From: Chryseobacterium sp. ON_d1
GTDB lineage: Bacteria; Bacteroidota; Bacteroidia; Flavobacteriales; Weeksellaceae
Assembly: GCF_006829085.1 (NCBI RefSeq)
Contig: NZ_BJTC01000003.1
Coordinates: 186,001-250,000 of the forward strand
Direction of reading: 5' to 3'
Length of the DNA stretch: 64,000 nt
The position numbers and the translations under genes were made by a program. The notes under the pieces were generated by a model. That model was given only the letters and a program-made list of their open reading frames with translations. It was not told where the DNA came from and did not search any database. Position 1 is the first letter of the stretch; each line of letters opens with the position of its first letter. Below, in pieces: positions 9,713 to 17,974 of this stretch.

Positions 9713-10321
9713 TTATTTATTCAAATCCCAGAATTCTTTTACGATCAGTTGGATGTTTTTGAAAGTACTTGGGAAAACTTCATTCTCAATTTCTGATGTT
9801 GTCTTCCATGCCACTTCGGTAATGCCTTCTTCTATCTGTGGTTTGGAAGTATCTTCTCCGTCAAAATTCATTTCAAACCAGTGGGTGCATTTTAAAATTT
9901 TCTCTCCATTTCTTTCTATATAGATATGGTAGGTGGTATTGATGAATTTTACAAGCTCAACATCACTCAGGCCCGTTTCTTCCTCTATTTCCCGTACGGC
10001 AGACTCTTCTCTGGATTCTCCTTTTTCCATCTTCCCCTTCGGAAGGTCCCATTTTCCCAGCCTTCTGATGAAAAGAATCTTACCTTCGGGATCATTAACG
10101 AGACCTCCTGCAGCCTCAATAATCCTAAAAAGCTTTTGGAATTCCTGCCAGATTTCATCCAAATTCTCTCCATATACATTAAGTTCCTGCACAGAAGTAT
10201 TCTCCAGAAGATCCAATGCGATCTCTAAAGTGGTATAATTTTCATACCCAAGCTTTTTTTCAAGTTCTTCAGGATGCTTAGATAGTAATAATTTTTTTTC
10301 GTTGACAAAAACTTTATACAT
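9713..10321 (-). CDS. Nudix (NUDIX) hydrolase
   Basis: Predicted cytoplasmic hydrolase of a nucleoside diphosphate linked to another moiety. The complete Nudix box G-x5-E-x7-REuxEExGu reads GKMEKGESREESAVREIEEE followed by TGL, in the middle of the 202-aa protein. An upstream region of about 70 residues, with no motif I recognise, precedes the Nudix domain. The substrate cannot be told from sequence. It diverges from the small SRPBCC gene at 10357 with only 35 bases between the start codons. Confidence 0.85.
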   Translation of the reverse strand: MYKVFVNEKKLLLSKHPEELEKKLGYENYTTLEIALDLLENTSVQELNVYGENLDEIWQEFQKLFRIIEAAGGLVNDPEGKILFIRRLGKWDLPKGKMEKGESREESAVREIEEETGLSDVELVKFINTTYHIYIERNGEKILKCTHWFEMNFDGEDTSKPQIEEGITEVAWKTTSEIENEVFPSTFKNIQLIVKEFWDLNK

Positions 10322-10356
10322 TTGTAAGAGTTAAGAATTTAATACAAAAATAAAAA

Positions 10357-10746
10357 ATGAATTTAGAAGGACGAAAGATTATTGTCAATAAATCATCTAA
10401 AGAACTTACCGAATTGTTGAAATCCCCTGAAAATTATAAAGATTTTATGCCGGATGGTCTTCAGAAATTTGAAACAAGAGATAACGGATTTAAATTCGGA
10501 TTACAGGGAATGCCGGAGATCGCATTAAAAATAGATGAAGTGGATGATCACAAAGCTGTTTTAAGATCTGCTAGTTCAAGCCTGGATTTTTCATTAACCG
10601 CTACTTTGAATCCGATCAGCGAAAATCAGACTGAGGTTCAGATGCTATTTGAAGGGAAATTCAATCCATTTATCAAGATGATGGTAGAAAAACCATTACA
10701 GAATTTTATCAATACGCTTACCGATAAAATCGAAGCTTACAAATAA
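10357..10746 (+). CDS. SRPBCC (START/Bet v1-like) family protein
   Basis: Small soluble protein of 129 aa with no signal peptide. Its pattern of an N-terminal strand, a helix with the SPENYKDFMPDGLQKFE motif, alternating strands and a long C-terminal helix (FIKMMVEKPLQNFINTLTD) matches the SRPBCC fold, which binds hydrophobic ligands in a central cavity. Orthologues occur widely in Flavobacteriia next to Nudix or pyrE genes, but no function is established that I know of. It is transcribed alone and followed by a strong terminator. Confidence 0.7.
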   Translation: MNLEGRKIIVNKSSKELTELLKSPENYKDFMPDGLQKFETRDNGFKFGLQGMPEIALKIDEVDDHKAVLRSASSSLDFSLTATLNPISENQTEVQMLFEGKFNPFIKMMVEKPLQNFINTLTDKIEAYK

Positions 10747-10747
10747 T

Positions 10748-10777
10748 AAAAAAACCTTCTGCAATGAAGGTTTTTTT
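10748..10777 (+). terminator. Terminator after the SRPBCC gene
   Basis: Stem AAAAAAACCTTC / GAAGGTTTTTTT with a 6-base loop, 2 bases after the stop codon. Confidence 0.85.
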
Positions 10778-10867
10778 GTTTTTACGGTTCTTTTGAAAGT
10801 GAAATCTGTTTATACTGTTTGTGTTCTCAGTATTTTTTTCAATAATCCCCATCAACTCTGCTCTTTT

Positions 10868-11926
10868 TTATAAGTTTTCTTTAAAAAGACCGGCCTTTAA
10901 ATCAGATCCTATGGAGCCTTCTGCCAGCTGGAGGTAATTACGTTTACTCTGATCTTTTTCAATGGTTACTGTTCCGGCAGTCTGTACGTTTTTCATTTCC
11001 AGAAAATCTGTTGAAGTGGCATCACTGTCACTTAAGGGACCACTTCCATAACCTGCCAGTTTATTATAACTGACAAAGATACAGTCAGAAGCTTTGTACC
11101 GGCGCTTACTCCCTTTTTCTCTGATCCATATCGTGCTTGTGTCAGCTATGATATTATGATGAAAGTCGAATTCATCTCCGTTGGTTCCCTGTGTCGTCCA
11201 TACTCCGCAGAAATAACCGCCATATACCAATGAATGGTGCATCGCACTGCGGCTACCTGTCTTTCCATCATTTTTCCAGAAAACAACCGGAATCTTACAG
11301 TTGAAAAATACACAATGATCGATAACCAGGCCATATCCATTGGCTATAACTCCTACGTGTAAGGGTAATACATCTGCATTTCCTGCAAACAGACATTGGG
11401 CTACAAGCAGATCATCCAGGTTTTTTCCCTCACGCCATACAGGATACGAACGGCGTAGATTAGTACCATCGATATATGAATAGTCAGGACTGCCCGTAAA
11501 CCTGAGCCCTTCAATGGTAACATGGCTTACCTCGGGTTGTATCCCTTTGGCTTCTTTTCCGCCAACACCGGGTTCAAGGGGTACTGCTGTTACTATAACA
11601 GGCATCTTTTGAGGAGTCCAGCCAGTATCATCAGGCATCACTTCTGCGCGGATAACCAGACGGTTTTGAGAGGTATATTTATCATTGGTAAATATAACCG
11701 TCTGGGTTAGGAGATGAATACCTTCTGAGAGGATGATCACTGTTCCTGTCTGTTCTTTGTTCAGGTTGACACGCCTTGCGGCTTCTAAAAGAGTTTTTAA
11801 CGGCTGGGTTTTTATTCCGGAGTTGGTATCATTGCCGGTCTGAGGATTCACGTATAGCTGTTCTGCTCTTACCGAGAATAGGTTCAGAAAGAAGAATAAA
11901 AGACCAAGTGTTGCAGATTTTATCAT
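10868..11926 (-). CDS. Secreted right-handed parallel beta-helix protein
   Basis: Exported protein with a signal peptide (MIKSATLGLLFFFLNLFSVR, cleavage after RAE) followed directly by LYVNPQTGNDTNSGIKTQPL, the typical opening of parallel beta-helix proteins (pectate-lyase/DUF1565-like). Repeating turns such as VIDHCVFFNCKIP and DFHHNIIADTSTIWI fit helix coils. I start at ATG 11926; a start at 11977 would put 17 polar residues before the signal peptide. Such folds usually bind or cleave polysaccharides, but I see no recognisable catalytic set. The AraC-type gene lies 72 bases upstream on the same strand and may control it. Confidence 0.65.
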   Translation of the reverse strand: MIKSATLGLLFFFLNLFSVRAEQLYVNPQTGNDTNSGIKTQPLKTLLEAARRVNLNKEQTGTVIILSEGIHLLTQTVIFTNDKYTSQNRLVIRAEVMPDDTGWTPQKMPVIVTAVPLEPGVGGKEAKGIQPEVSHVTIEGLRFTGSPDYSYIDGTNLRRSYPVWREGKNLDDLLVAQCLFAGNADVLPLHVGVIANGYGLVIDHCVFFNCKIPVVFWKNDGKTGSRSAMHHSLVYGGYFCGVWTTQGTNGDEFDFHHNIIADTSTIWIREKGSKRRYKASDCIFVSYNKLAGYGSGPLSDSDATSTDFLEMKNVQTAGTVTIEKDQSKRNYLQLAEGSIGSDLKAGLFKENL

Positions 11927-11998
11927 ATTTCTTTTTTCTGTAAAAGTAGAAACATTCCTATTCTGCAAAAAGGTCATTTTATCTTTATAATGATCATT

Positions 11999-12865
11999 TT
12001 ACATTTTCTTTCGATACTGTTGAGGGGTGGTATTGGTAAGCTTTTTGAAGAAGCGGTTAAAATTAGATGGATCTGAAAACCCCAGCTCATAAGAGATTTC
12101 CTTTGCCGATTTATTTTGATAAAGCTGTTTCTTTATTTCTGAAATCAGCTTGTGATGAATCATTTGCTGTGCAGACAGCCCACTAAACTGCCTGCATATT
12201 TTATTAAGAAATCCCGGGCTGATATTAAGCATTTTGGTATAGGCTTCCACTTTCTGGTCCTGCATAAATCTTTTTTCCAGTAAAGACCGGAATCTGTAAA
12301 AATCAGCATGAACATAAGTATCCCTCTGAACATTATACACCCCTGCATAATATCGGTTGAGAATGATAAGCAGCTGATACAAAAGTGACCTGATCAAATG
12401 GTTACTGTCATTTTGAAGCTGCCCGAACTCACGCTCTATTTCAGATAACAGTGTCAGGCACTTTTCAAAAGCTGCCTCCGATACCTTTATTTCGTTGGGA
12501 TGGGAATACTGATGGAAGTATTGAAACCGGTAAAGAAACAACTCATCTGAAAAGAAAAGATGAAGAAAATCTTTTTCAAAAAATAATGTATACCCCTTTA
12601 CCATTTCTTCTATTTCCCAACGACGGACTTGTCCGGGACTGGTGAAAATAATAGTTTGCGGAGTGATTGCCATTGTATTTTCATCTAAAATAAAAGTCCC
12701 GGATCCTTCTTCGATAAAAATGATTTCATAAAAGCTAAGCTGATGCAGGGCATTATCTAAGACATAATTTTTCAGAGTTTCAATGCGCCCGATATCCAAC
12801 AGCAGTTCCGAACCGTATTTATACGGGAGAAAATGATAGGTCTTGATTTTTGTGATCGGTGCCAT
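11999..12865 (-). CDS. AraC family transcriptional regulator
   Basis: DNA-binding regulator of 288 aa. The N-terminal ~150 residues form a cupin-like sensing domain (FIEEGSGTFILDENTMAITP, then IIFTSPGQVRRWEI). The C-terminal ~95 residues carry the double helix-turn-helix of AraC proteins, ending in the signature SAKEISYELGFSDPSNFNRF-FKKLTNTTPQQYRKK. It lies upstream of the beta-helix protein gene on the same strand with a 72-base gap, so that gene is the likely target; a polysaccharide-linked signal is possible but unproven. The 211 bases upstream (12866-13076) hold its presumed promoter and nothing else I can identify. Confidence 0.85.
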   Translation of the reverse strand: MAPITKIKTYHFLPYKYGSELLLDIGRIETLKNYVLDNALHQLSFYEIIFIEEGSGTFILDENTMAITPQTIIFTSPGQVRRWEIEEMVKGYTLFFEKDFLHLFFSDELFLYRFQYFHQYSHPNEIKVSEAAFEKCLTLLSEIEREFGQLQNDSNHLIRSLLYQLLIILNRYYAGVYNVQRDTYVHADFYRFRSLLEKRFMQDQKVEAYTKMLNISPGFLNKICRQFSGLSAQQMIHHKLISEIKKQLYQNKSAKEISYELGFSDPSNFNRFFKKLTNTTPQQYRKKM

Positions 12866-13076
12866 TTCTCTTTACAATTTCTTACTGTTCAAAAGATTTT
12901 GATAAAAATACAAATTTTTGTCTGTTGGCAGTATTGATAGTACAGAATAAGCTGTTTACGTGTTGTGAACTATGAACCGGATCAAAAGGAATAATATTTT
13001 GTGAGATAGAAGCCGTATCTGGGGGTTGTTATAATTTCCATCAACATGTCTGGTATATTCATGAAAGTAATTGGCC

Positions 13077-14120
13077 TTACACCATTACTCCGGAGCAGTG
13101 ATCAGCATAGCTTCCGGTAGCAGAAGAAAGCACATTAATCTCGTTATTCATTTTCAGAACCCCCATAAAGGCGAAGATTAGGGCTTCTTTATAATCGATA
13201 ATGTCTTTTGCAGGAATGATTACTTTAGCTTTTGTTTTTGCCCTTATTTTTTCAATCAGGAATGTGTTATAGGCACCTCCTCCCGTAATCAGAATATCTT
13301 TTATATGATTGGTATTGATCACATTGGTGATTTGCTGGGCAGCGTGTTCTGTAAAGGTAGCAAGTGCATCCGGCGTCTCAGTATTGTGAAAAGCCGGAAA
13401 TACATGTTCATTGCACCATTCTATTCCCAATGATTTCGGATGGGAAAGGTGATAGAAATCTAAAGCATTAAGCCTGTTCAGCAAAGTCTGATCAATTTTC
13501 CCTTTTCTTGCCAGTTCACCGTGTTCGTCAAAGTTTTTGTTGAGTTTCTGAGCCAGATGATTGAGTACAATATTAACCGGAGCAATATCGAAGGCGATTC
13601 TCTTTCCGCCTGACTGTAAAGAAATATTAGAAAATCCACCCAGATTGAGACACGCGCTGTATCCGGAAAAAAGCAGCTCATCACCTATAGGAACTAAAGG
13701 AGCTCCGTTGCCTTTCATCAGAACATCCTGGCTTCTGAAGTCATATACTACCGGTAGGCCGGTCTCCAGTTTGATAGCTCTGCCATCACCGATCTGGAGT
13801 GTAAATCTTCTCTGTGGCTGATGGAATATTGTGTGACCATGAGAAGCAATAAGGCTGATATTTTCAAGCTGATATCGATTGATAAAATCTTTTACCCGTT
13901 CTCCCAGGTAAAATCCATAATCTGAATGCAGTTCTAGTAAATCTTCAGCAGAAAGGTGAATGGAATTTCGGAGCTTGTTTTCCCACTCTTCAGGGTAGGG
14001 AAGGGTCTCAGCTTTCAGGATCTGAAAGGCCCAGGTGTCTTGTTTTTCAAATTCAGCAAAACAGAGATCCAAGCCGTCAAGGCTTGTTCCGGACATTAAC
14101 CCAATTGCCAGAGCTTTCAT
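13077..14120 (-). CDS. anmK: Anhydro-N-acetylmuramic acid kinase AnmK
   Basis: Cytoplasmic ATP-dependent kinase that opens and phosphorylates 1,6-anhydro-MurNAc to MurNAc-6-phosphate during recycling of cell-wall sugars. The N-terminal AIGLMSGTSLDGLDLCFAEF motif is diagnostic of AnmK. ASHGHTIFHQP, LNLGGFSNIS, FDIAPVNIVLNHLA and ILITGGGAYNTFL match the family's active-site and nucleotide-binding blocks. At 347 aa the length is normal. It is the last gene of a leftward unit with lptC (11 bases upstream) and an outer-membrane barrel gene, so envelope genes cluster here. Confidence 0.93.
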   Translation of the reverse strand: MKALAIGLMSGTSLDGLDLCFAEFEKQDTWAFQILKAETLPYPEEWENKLRNSIHLSAEDLLELHSDYGFYLGERVKDFINRYQLENISLIASHGHTIFHQPQRRFTLQIGDGRAIKLETGLPVVYDFRSQDVLMKGNGAPLVPIGDELLFSGYSACLNLGGFSNISLQSGGKRIAFDIAPVNIVLNHLAQKLNKNFDEHGELARKGKIDQTLLNRLNALDFYHLSHPKSLGIEWCNEHVFPAFHNTETPDALATFTEHAAQQITNVINTNHIKDILITGGGAYNTFLIEKIRAKTKAKVIIPAKDIIDYKEALIFAFMGVLKMNNEINVLSSATGSYADHCSGVMV

Positions 14121-14131
14121 CGTTTTTGGAT

Positions 14132-14722
14132 TTATTTTTTACTTTCAGAGATTCTTTTTGAGCTGAAATCCCCTGAGTTGTTATAGAATGTATATTCGGA
14201 AAAATCATCTTTTGCAGTCATCCCATTGGCGCCTACCAGCGTAGAACCGTCTTCCATAGTGACATAAACGGTATCTTTGGTGTAGATCCTGTTCCTTTTC
14301 TGATCCCAGTAAATGCTCTGCATAGCAAATCTTTGCCCTTCATTGGTTTTTATTCTGACGTCCCCTTTGGCTTCATAGAATTTTTTATACTCGAAAATAC
14401 GGGCGTATTTAGCGGTAATTCTTCCCGGCACCTTAGGTTTCTTTTTGTCAAAAAATTCGATATCAATTCCTTTTCTGGCCACTACGTACGGGCTGTCTAT
14501 CAGTTCGTATTTTTCAATGATAGGGGCTTTGGCTTTTAATGTAACAAAACCTGAATCACGCTGTATAATATCGGCGTTGTTGATGATCTGTGACGGGAAA
14601 TTTTTACTTTGGCTGCCATTGGCTTTGGTTAAATCTTCCTCACAGGATGTCAATATAAAAAATATAGCACAACTAAAAAGGCATGCTATATTTTTATATG
14701 ATATTTTTTTTGAAAAATTCAT
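14132..14722 (-). CDS. lptC: LPS export periplasmic protein LptC
   Basis: LptC bridges the inner-membrane LptBFG transporter to LptA in lipopolysaccharide export. This copy has a lipoprotein-type signal (lipobox LTSC, then EEDL) rather than the simple N-terminal anchor of the E. coli protein, as is usual in Bacteroidota. The OstA/LptC-like beta-jellyroll follows: GIDIEFFDKKKPKVPGRITA, ARIFEYKKFYEAKGDVRIKT, IYTKDTVYVTMEDG. I start at ATG 14722, one base after the stop of the upstream barrel gene, which implies translational coupling. A longer reading starting at 14761 would overlap that gene and mask the signal peptide. Confidence 0.85.
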   Translation of the reverse strand: MNFSKKISYKNIACLFSCAIFFILTSCEEDLTKANGSQSKNFPSQIINNADIIQRDSGFVTLKAKAPIIEKYELIDSPYVVARKGIDIEFFDKKKPKVPGRITAKYARIFEYKKFYEAKGDVRIKTNEGQRFAMQSIYWDQKRNRIYTKDTVYVTMEDGSTLVGANGMTAKDDFSEYTFYNNSGDFSSKRISESKK

Positions 14723-14723
14723 T

Positions 14724-16040
14724 CTAGTTATAAAGAGTCTTTCTGAACCATTTATCAGCAAAGTTAAAGCCGATTCTAAGGTTGATGAAATTCTGGTTGA
14801 TCAGGTTATCTTTAAGTGTTCCTCTTTTACCAACTTCTAATCCTATTTCAAGACCACTCATCCTGGTGATACTGCTGTTTTTGAATGGAAGCATAACTCC
14901 CGCAGAAATACCGAATTTATTGATGCTGTTTCCATCCAGCTTAAGGTTTCCTCTCTCGTAGAAGGCTCCATATCGGTAGATTACTCTTGAGAAATAACTT
15001 CTGAAGTTGTTATAGTTAGGAAGATACCATCCACCGGCAGAAATTCTGTAGGTATCCTGGAAGTCAAAAGTTTTACCAAAATAAGCAATATCTTCTCCTT
15101 TTTTATAATCCACCTGTCCGGATACAAACCAATGGTTTTCACTTCCGTAACCAACTCCTAATGACGCCTGCAATGGAAGAAGGTTTTTGGATTTTGTATC
15201 CTGTTGGTCTATAATGGTTTCAGAACCTGTAACTTTGGTCGTTTCCTGAGCATCAGCATATCGGTAAGTACTGTTGATGTACTCGGTAGTCATATTACTT
15301 GTATTACCAAATGTAGCCGTTGCTCCGATCGTTAATTTCTTATCAGTACGGGGATTTAAAGTCTGGTAGCTTGTACCCAGCGTAAAGTTAAAGTTTCGGA
15401 CTCTGTTTTTAGTCTGATAGCCATTAACATATTCGCCTACATAGGTCCCCAGATTACTGTTATAGGCACGGAACTCGTTCAGATCACTAAGGTCCCCGAA
15501 ATAAAGATTTGCTCTTGCTCCCACAGATAGCTCCTGGTTGATCTTATAAGAAACAGCAACCTGTGCAGTATTGATGGTTCCGCTTCCTTTAAAACTATTT
15601 TTATAAAGAGGAGTTACTCCGTCTGCTGCCATTTGTTCATTGACAATATCGTAGCTTTTAGAGCTGTATGGCTGATATGAGATCCCCATTTTTACTTTTG
15701 AAGATAACGGAAAAGCCAATGAGATATTGGAAAGATACGTAGAATGCTTTGTAGATTTCATATCGTTATAGTTCGATTTGAAATAATTGTTTTCGTTGGT
15801 AGCTTCCAGTCTGATACTTGTAAGTTCAAAATTGGCATTATTTGCCGGATTGGCAAAATTGAAACTACTGGTAAAATCACTTATAAAAGCAGTAGATATA
15901 CCTCCCATAGAAGTAGTTTCGATCGTATTATCATATTTCACATCTCCAATTCCATAAGTTGCATAAGGAGAGTTGCTTAGACTCTGTGCGTTCAGAAAAT
16001 ATCCAACTGATATGAATGATACTACAAAGATTTTTTTCAT
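14724..16040 (-). CDS. Outer-membrane beta-barrel protein of unknown function
   Basis: 438-aa protein with a signal peptide (ending LNAQ) and many alternating amphipathic strands rich in Tyr, Gly and Asn, ending LRIGFNFADKWFRK. It resembles FadL/PorV-like barrels in its opening (SPYATYGIGDV, TTSMGGISTAF, FNFANPANNA). Similar genes sit upstream of lptC in Flavobacteriia. Close linkage to lptC (1-base gap) and anmK suggests an envelope-assembly or uptake role; no substrate can be assigned. Confidence 0.7.
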   Translation of the reverse strand: MKKIFVVSFISVGYFLNAQSLSNSPYATYGIGDVKYDNTIETTSMGGISTAFISDFTSSFNFANPANNANFELTSIRLEATNENNYFKSNYNDMKSTKHSTYLSNISLAFPLSSKVKMGISYQPYSSKSYDIVNEQMAADGVTPLYKNSFKGSGTINTAQVAVSYKINQELSVGARANLYFGDLSDLNEFRAYNSNLGTYVGEYVNGYQTKNRVRNFNFTLGTSYQTLNPRTDKKLTIGATATFGNTSNMTTEYINSTYRYADAQETTKVTGSETIIDQQDTKSKNLLPLQASLGVGYGSENHWFVSGQVDYKKGEDIAYFGKTFDFQDTYRISAGGWYLPNYNNFRSYFSRVIYRYGAFYERGNLKLDGNSINKFGISAGVMLPFKNSSITRMSGLEIGLEVGKRGTLKDNLINQNFINLRIGFNFADKWFRKTLYN

Positions 16041-16180
16041 TCTTTATTTTTAAAACAATGCGCAAATATCTTAAATATTAATGAATTGTAAAAATTATAT
16101 GTGGTTAAAGTTTGTTAAGGGCCTTCCTTCAAAAGAAAAATGCAAATTTTCTGCAATAAAAATATTAATTCTGTTTTTAC

Positions 16181-16208
16181 AAAAAAGACTGTTCTATGAT
16201 GAACAGTC
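16181..16208 (-). terminator. Terminator after the aldehyde dehydrogenase gene
   Basis: Perfect 8-bp stem GACTGTTC / GAACAGTC with a 6-base loop. On the minus strand it is followed by six Ts, just downstream of the stop codon at 16237. Confidence 0.8.
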
Positions 16209-16236
16209 GTGGTTTACAGGAAAAACATTCCTGTTA

Positions 16237-17556
16237 TTATTTTACCTCAAGAACAGAGCGGCTGTGGCTGAAACATTCAAAACTGTACTTCCCATGGTAT
16301 TTGCCCATTCCGGAAGTTCCTATTCCTCCAAAAGGCAAATAATGAGAGCCTACATGAATAATGGCACTGTTGATCTCAGCATCTCCGCTTGTAGTATGGC
16401 TTAAAACATAATCAGCAAATTTCTGATCTTCTGTGAAAATATATAATGCCAAAGGCTTAGGGCGGATATTGATTTCTTCCAGTGCTTCCTCAATATCATC
16501 ATACGTCATAACAGGAAGAATAGGCCCGAAAATTTCTTGCTGCATAACCTGATCATCCCAGGTTATATTATCCATTAAAGTTGCTTCAAAGTGGCGGGTC
16601 TCAAGATCATAATGTCCTCCGTAGATTACTTTTTCAGGAGCCGCATCCAGATAGCCTGCGAGATGTTTGATCTGGTTCTGGCTTACAATTTTACCTATTT
16701 TTCCCAAAGAATTACCTTCATATATTGTATTTAAATGAACTTTAAATTTCTCAATAAATGCCTCTTTTATAGATTCATGAATATAAATATAGTCAGGAGC
16801 AACACAGGTTTGCCCACAGTTGATCCATTTTCCGTAAGAAATTCTTGTCACAGCTTTATCCAGATCTGCATCTTTATGGATAATCGTAGGCGATTTCCCT
16901 CCAAGTTCCAGTGTTACTGGAATTAACTGTTCTGCAGCTGCTTTCATCACTATTTTCCCGACATTAGGGCTTCCCGTAAAAAATATATAATCAAAAGGAA
17001 GACTTAATAATAATGTATTTTCTTCAATAGCCCCCTGAATAACTGATACATAGGATTCATCAAAAGATTTTTTGACAATATCTTCAAGAACCTGTGCAAC
17101 ATGTGGTGTGTTTTCAGAAGGTTTTATGATGGCGGTATTTCCGGAAATCAAGGCTCCGATGAGCGGACTGAAGGTCAATTGGACAGGATAGTTGAAAGGA
17201 CCGATAATATAGGTCACTCCATAAGGCTGATAAGTAACCTTGCTTTCAACCTCAGCTCCGGACGGATGTGGTTTTGAAGGAACAGGTGTAGGTTTTGCCC
17301 ATTCATCAATATTTTCCAATAAATAATCCAGTTCGCTGATGACAATTTGAATTTCCACATATTCCGCTTCTTTTCTGCTTTTGCCCAGATCTATATCTAA
17401 AGCTTCACAGAGTGCATCAGTATGCTGCAAAAAAACTTCCCGGAATTTTTTTAATTGTGCTTTTCTGAATTCAATGTCTTTCGTCTGGTTGTTTTTGAAA
17501 AAGGTTTTCTGTTGCTGAAATATACCTTTAATTTTTTGTTCCAGGTTTGTATCCAT
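16237..17556 (-). CDS. Aldehyde dehydrogenase family protein (class-3-like)
   Basis: NAD(P)-dependent oxidation of an aldehyde to the acid. Family blocks are clear: GPFNYPVQLTFSPLIGALIS, AIIKPSENTPHV, FFTGSPNVGK, the catalytic-base block TLELGGKSP and the nucleophile C251 in NCGQTCVAPDY. The C-terminal block is FGGIGTSGMGKYHGKYSFEC, then FSH. The short length (439 aa) and membrane-class-like ending match class-3 or fatty-aldehyde dehydrogenases, though no C-terminal hydrophobic anchor is present. It is transcribed alone and leftward, with its own terminator. The substrate is unknown. Confidence 0.88.
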   Translation of the reverse strand: MDTNLEQKIKGIFQQQKTFFKNNQTKDIEFRKAQLKKFREVFLQHTDALCEALDIDLGKSRKEAEYVEIQIVISELDYLLENIDEWAKPTPVPSKPHPSGAEVESKVTYQPYGVTYIIGPFNYPVQLTFSPLIGALISGNTAIIKPSENTPHVAQVLEDIVKKSFDESYVSVIQGAIEENTLLLSLPFDYIFFTGSPNVGKIVMKAAAEQLIPVTLELGGKSPTIIHKDADLDKAVTRISYGKWINCGQTCVAPDYIYIHESIKEAFIEKFKVHLNTIYEGNSLGKIGKIVSQNQIKHLAGYLDAAPEKVIYGGHYDLETRHFEATLMDNITWDDQVMQQEIFGPILPVMTYDDIEEALEEINIRPKPLALYIFTEDQKFADYVLSHTTSGDAEINSAIIHVGSHYLPFGGIGTSGMGKYHGKYSFECFSHSRSVLEVK

Positions 17557-17643
17557 GAGTATAAAATTTTAATATTTGAATAAAATGTGAAATAGTAATG
17601 AATTTACGAATAATTTTACTTTGTAAATGTACTGTTTGATATT

Positions 17644-17873
17644 AAAGTTGTTTAAACCTTACCCAACCACAAAAGTCACAAAAGGTTTGATTTTAAAACA
17701 CTTGATTTTACTTAAGAAGTTAAAATGACCCCGCAGAAAAGTTTACATAAGATGAAAATCAAAGATTTTCACAAAACTTACGTGTACTTATTACGCATAG
17801 GGTCTGGTCCTGAAAAACTTAAGTGGTTAAAACTTTTATGCTTAAAATAATGAATATAAAAGTTAAACAACCT
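17644..17873. repeat. MITE-like dispersed intergenic repeat, copy 1
   Basis: This ~230-bp AT-rich element has a second copy at 57557-57791 in the same orientation. Near its left end it reads AACCACAAAAGTCACAAAAG and near its right end CTTAAGTGGTTAAAACTTTT, which are imperfect inverted partners. The outermost ~10 bases are also inverted (AGTTGTTTAA / TTAAACAACC). A small internal hairpin, GAAAATCAAAGATTTTC, is shared by both copies with one base lost in copy 2. No reading frame of note is present. It fills most of the 418-base gap upstream of holB. Confidence 0.8.
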
Positions 17874-17962
17874 CTATATAATTTTAAACAACTTCAAAAT
17901 ACATCACCTATATTTTTATGCATTTTAACCAGACTTAATTTATGAATTGAATTAAGATTTTT

Positions 17963-17970
17963 TATCTTTG
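17963..17970 (+). promoter_or_regulatory. -7 promoter box of holB
   Basis: TATCTTTG matches the Bacteroidota -7 consensus TAnnTTTG exactly. It ends only 4 bases before the holB ATG, so the transcript may start at or within a base or two of the start codon. No good -33 TTG lies at the usual spacing. Confidence 0.6.
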
Positions 17971-17974
17971 AAAC

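Noticed and set aside
17644..17873. Small RNA or protein gene in the holB upstream gap
   Set aside because: Frames are short and the second copy shares DNA symmetry rather than any conserved frame, so a repeat element explains it better.
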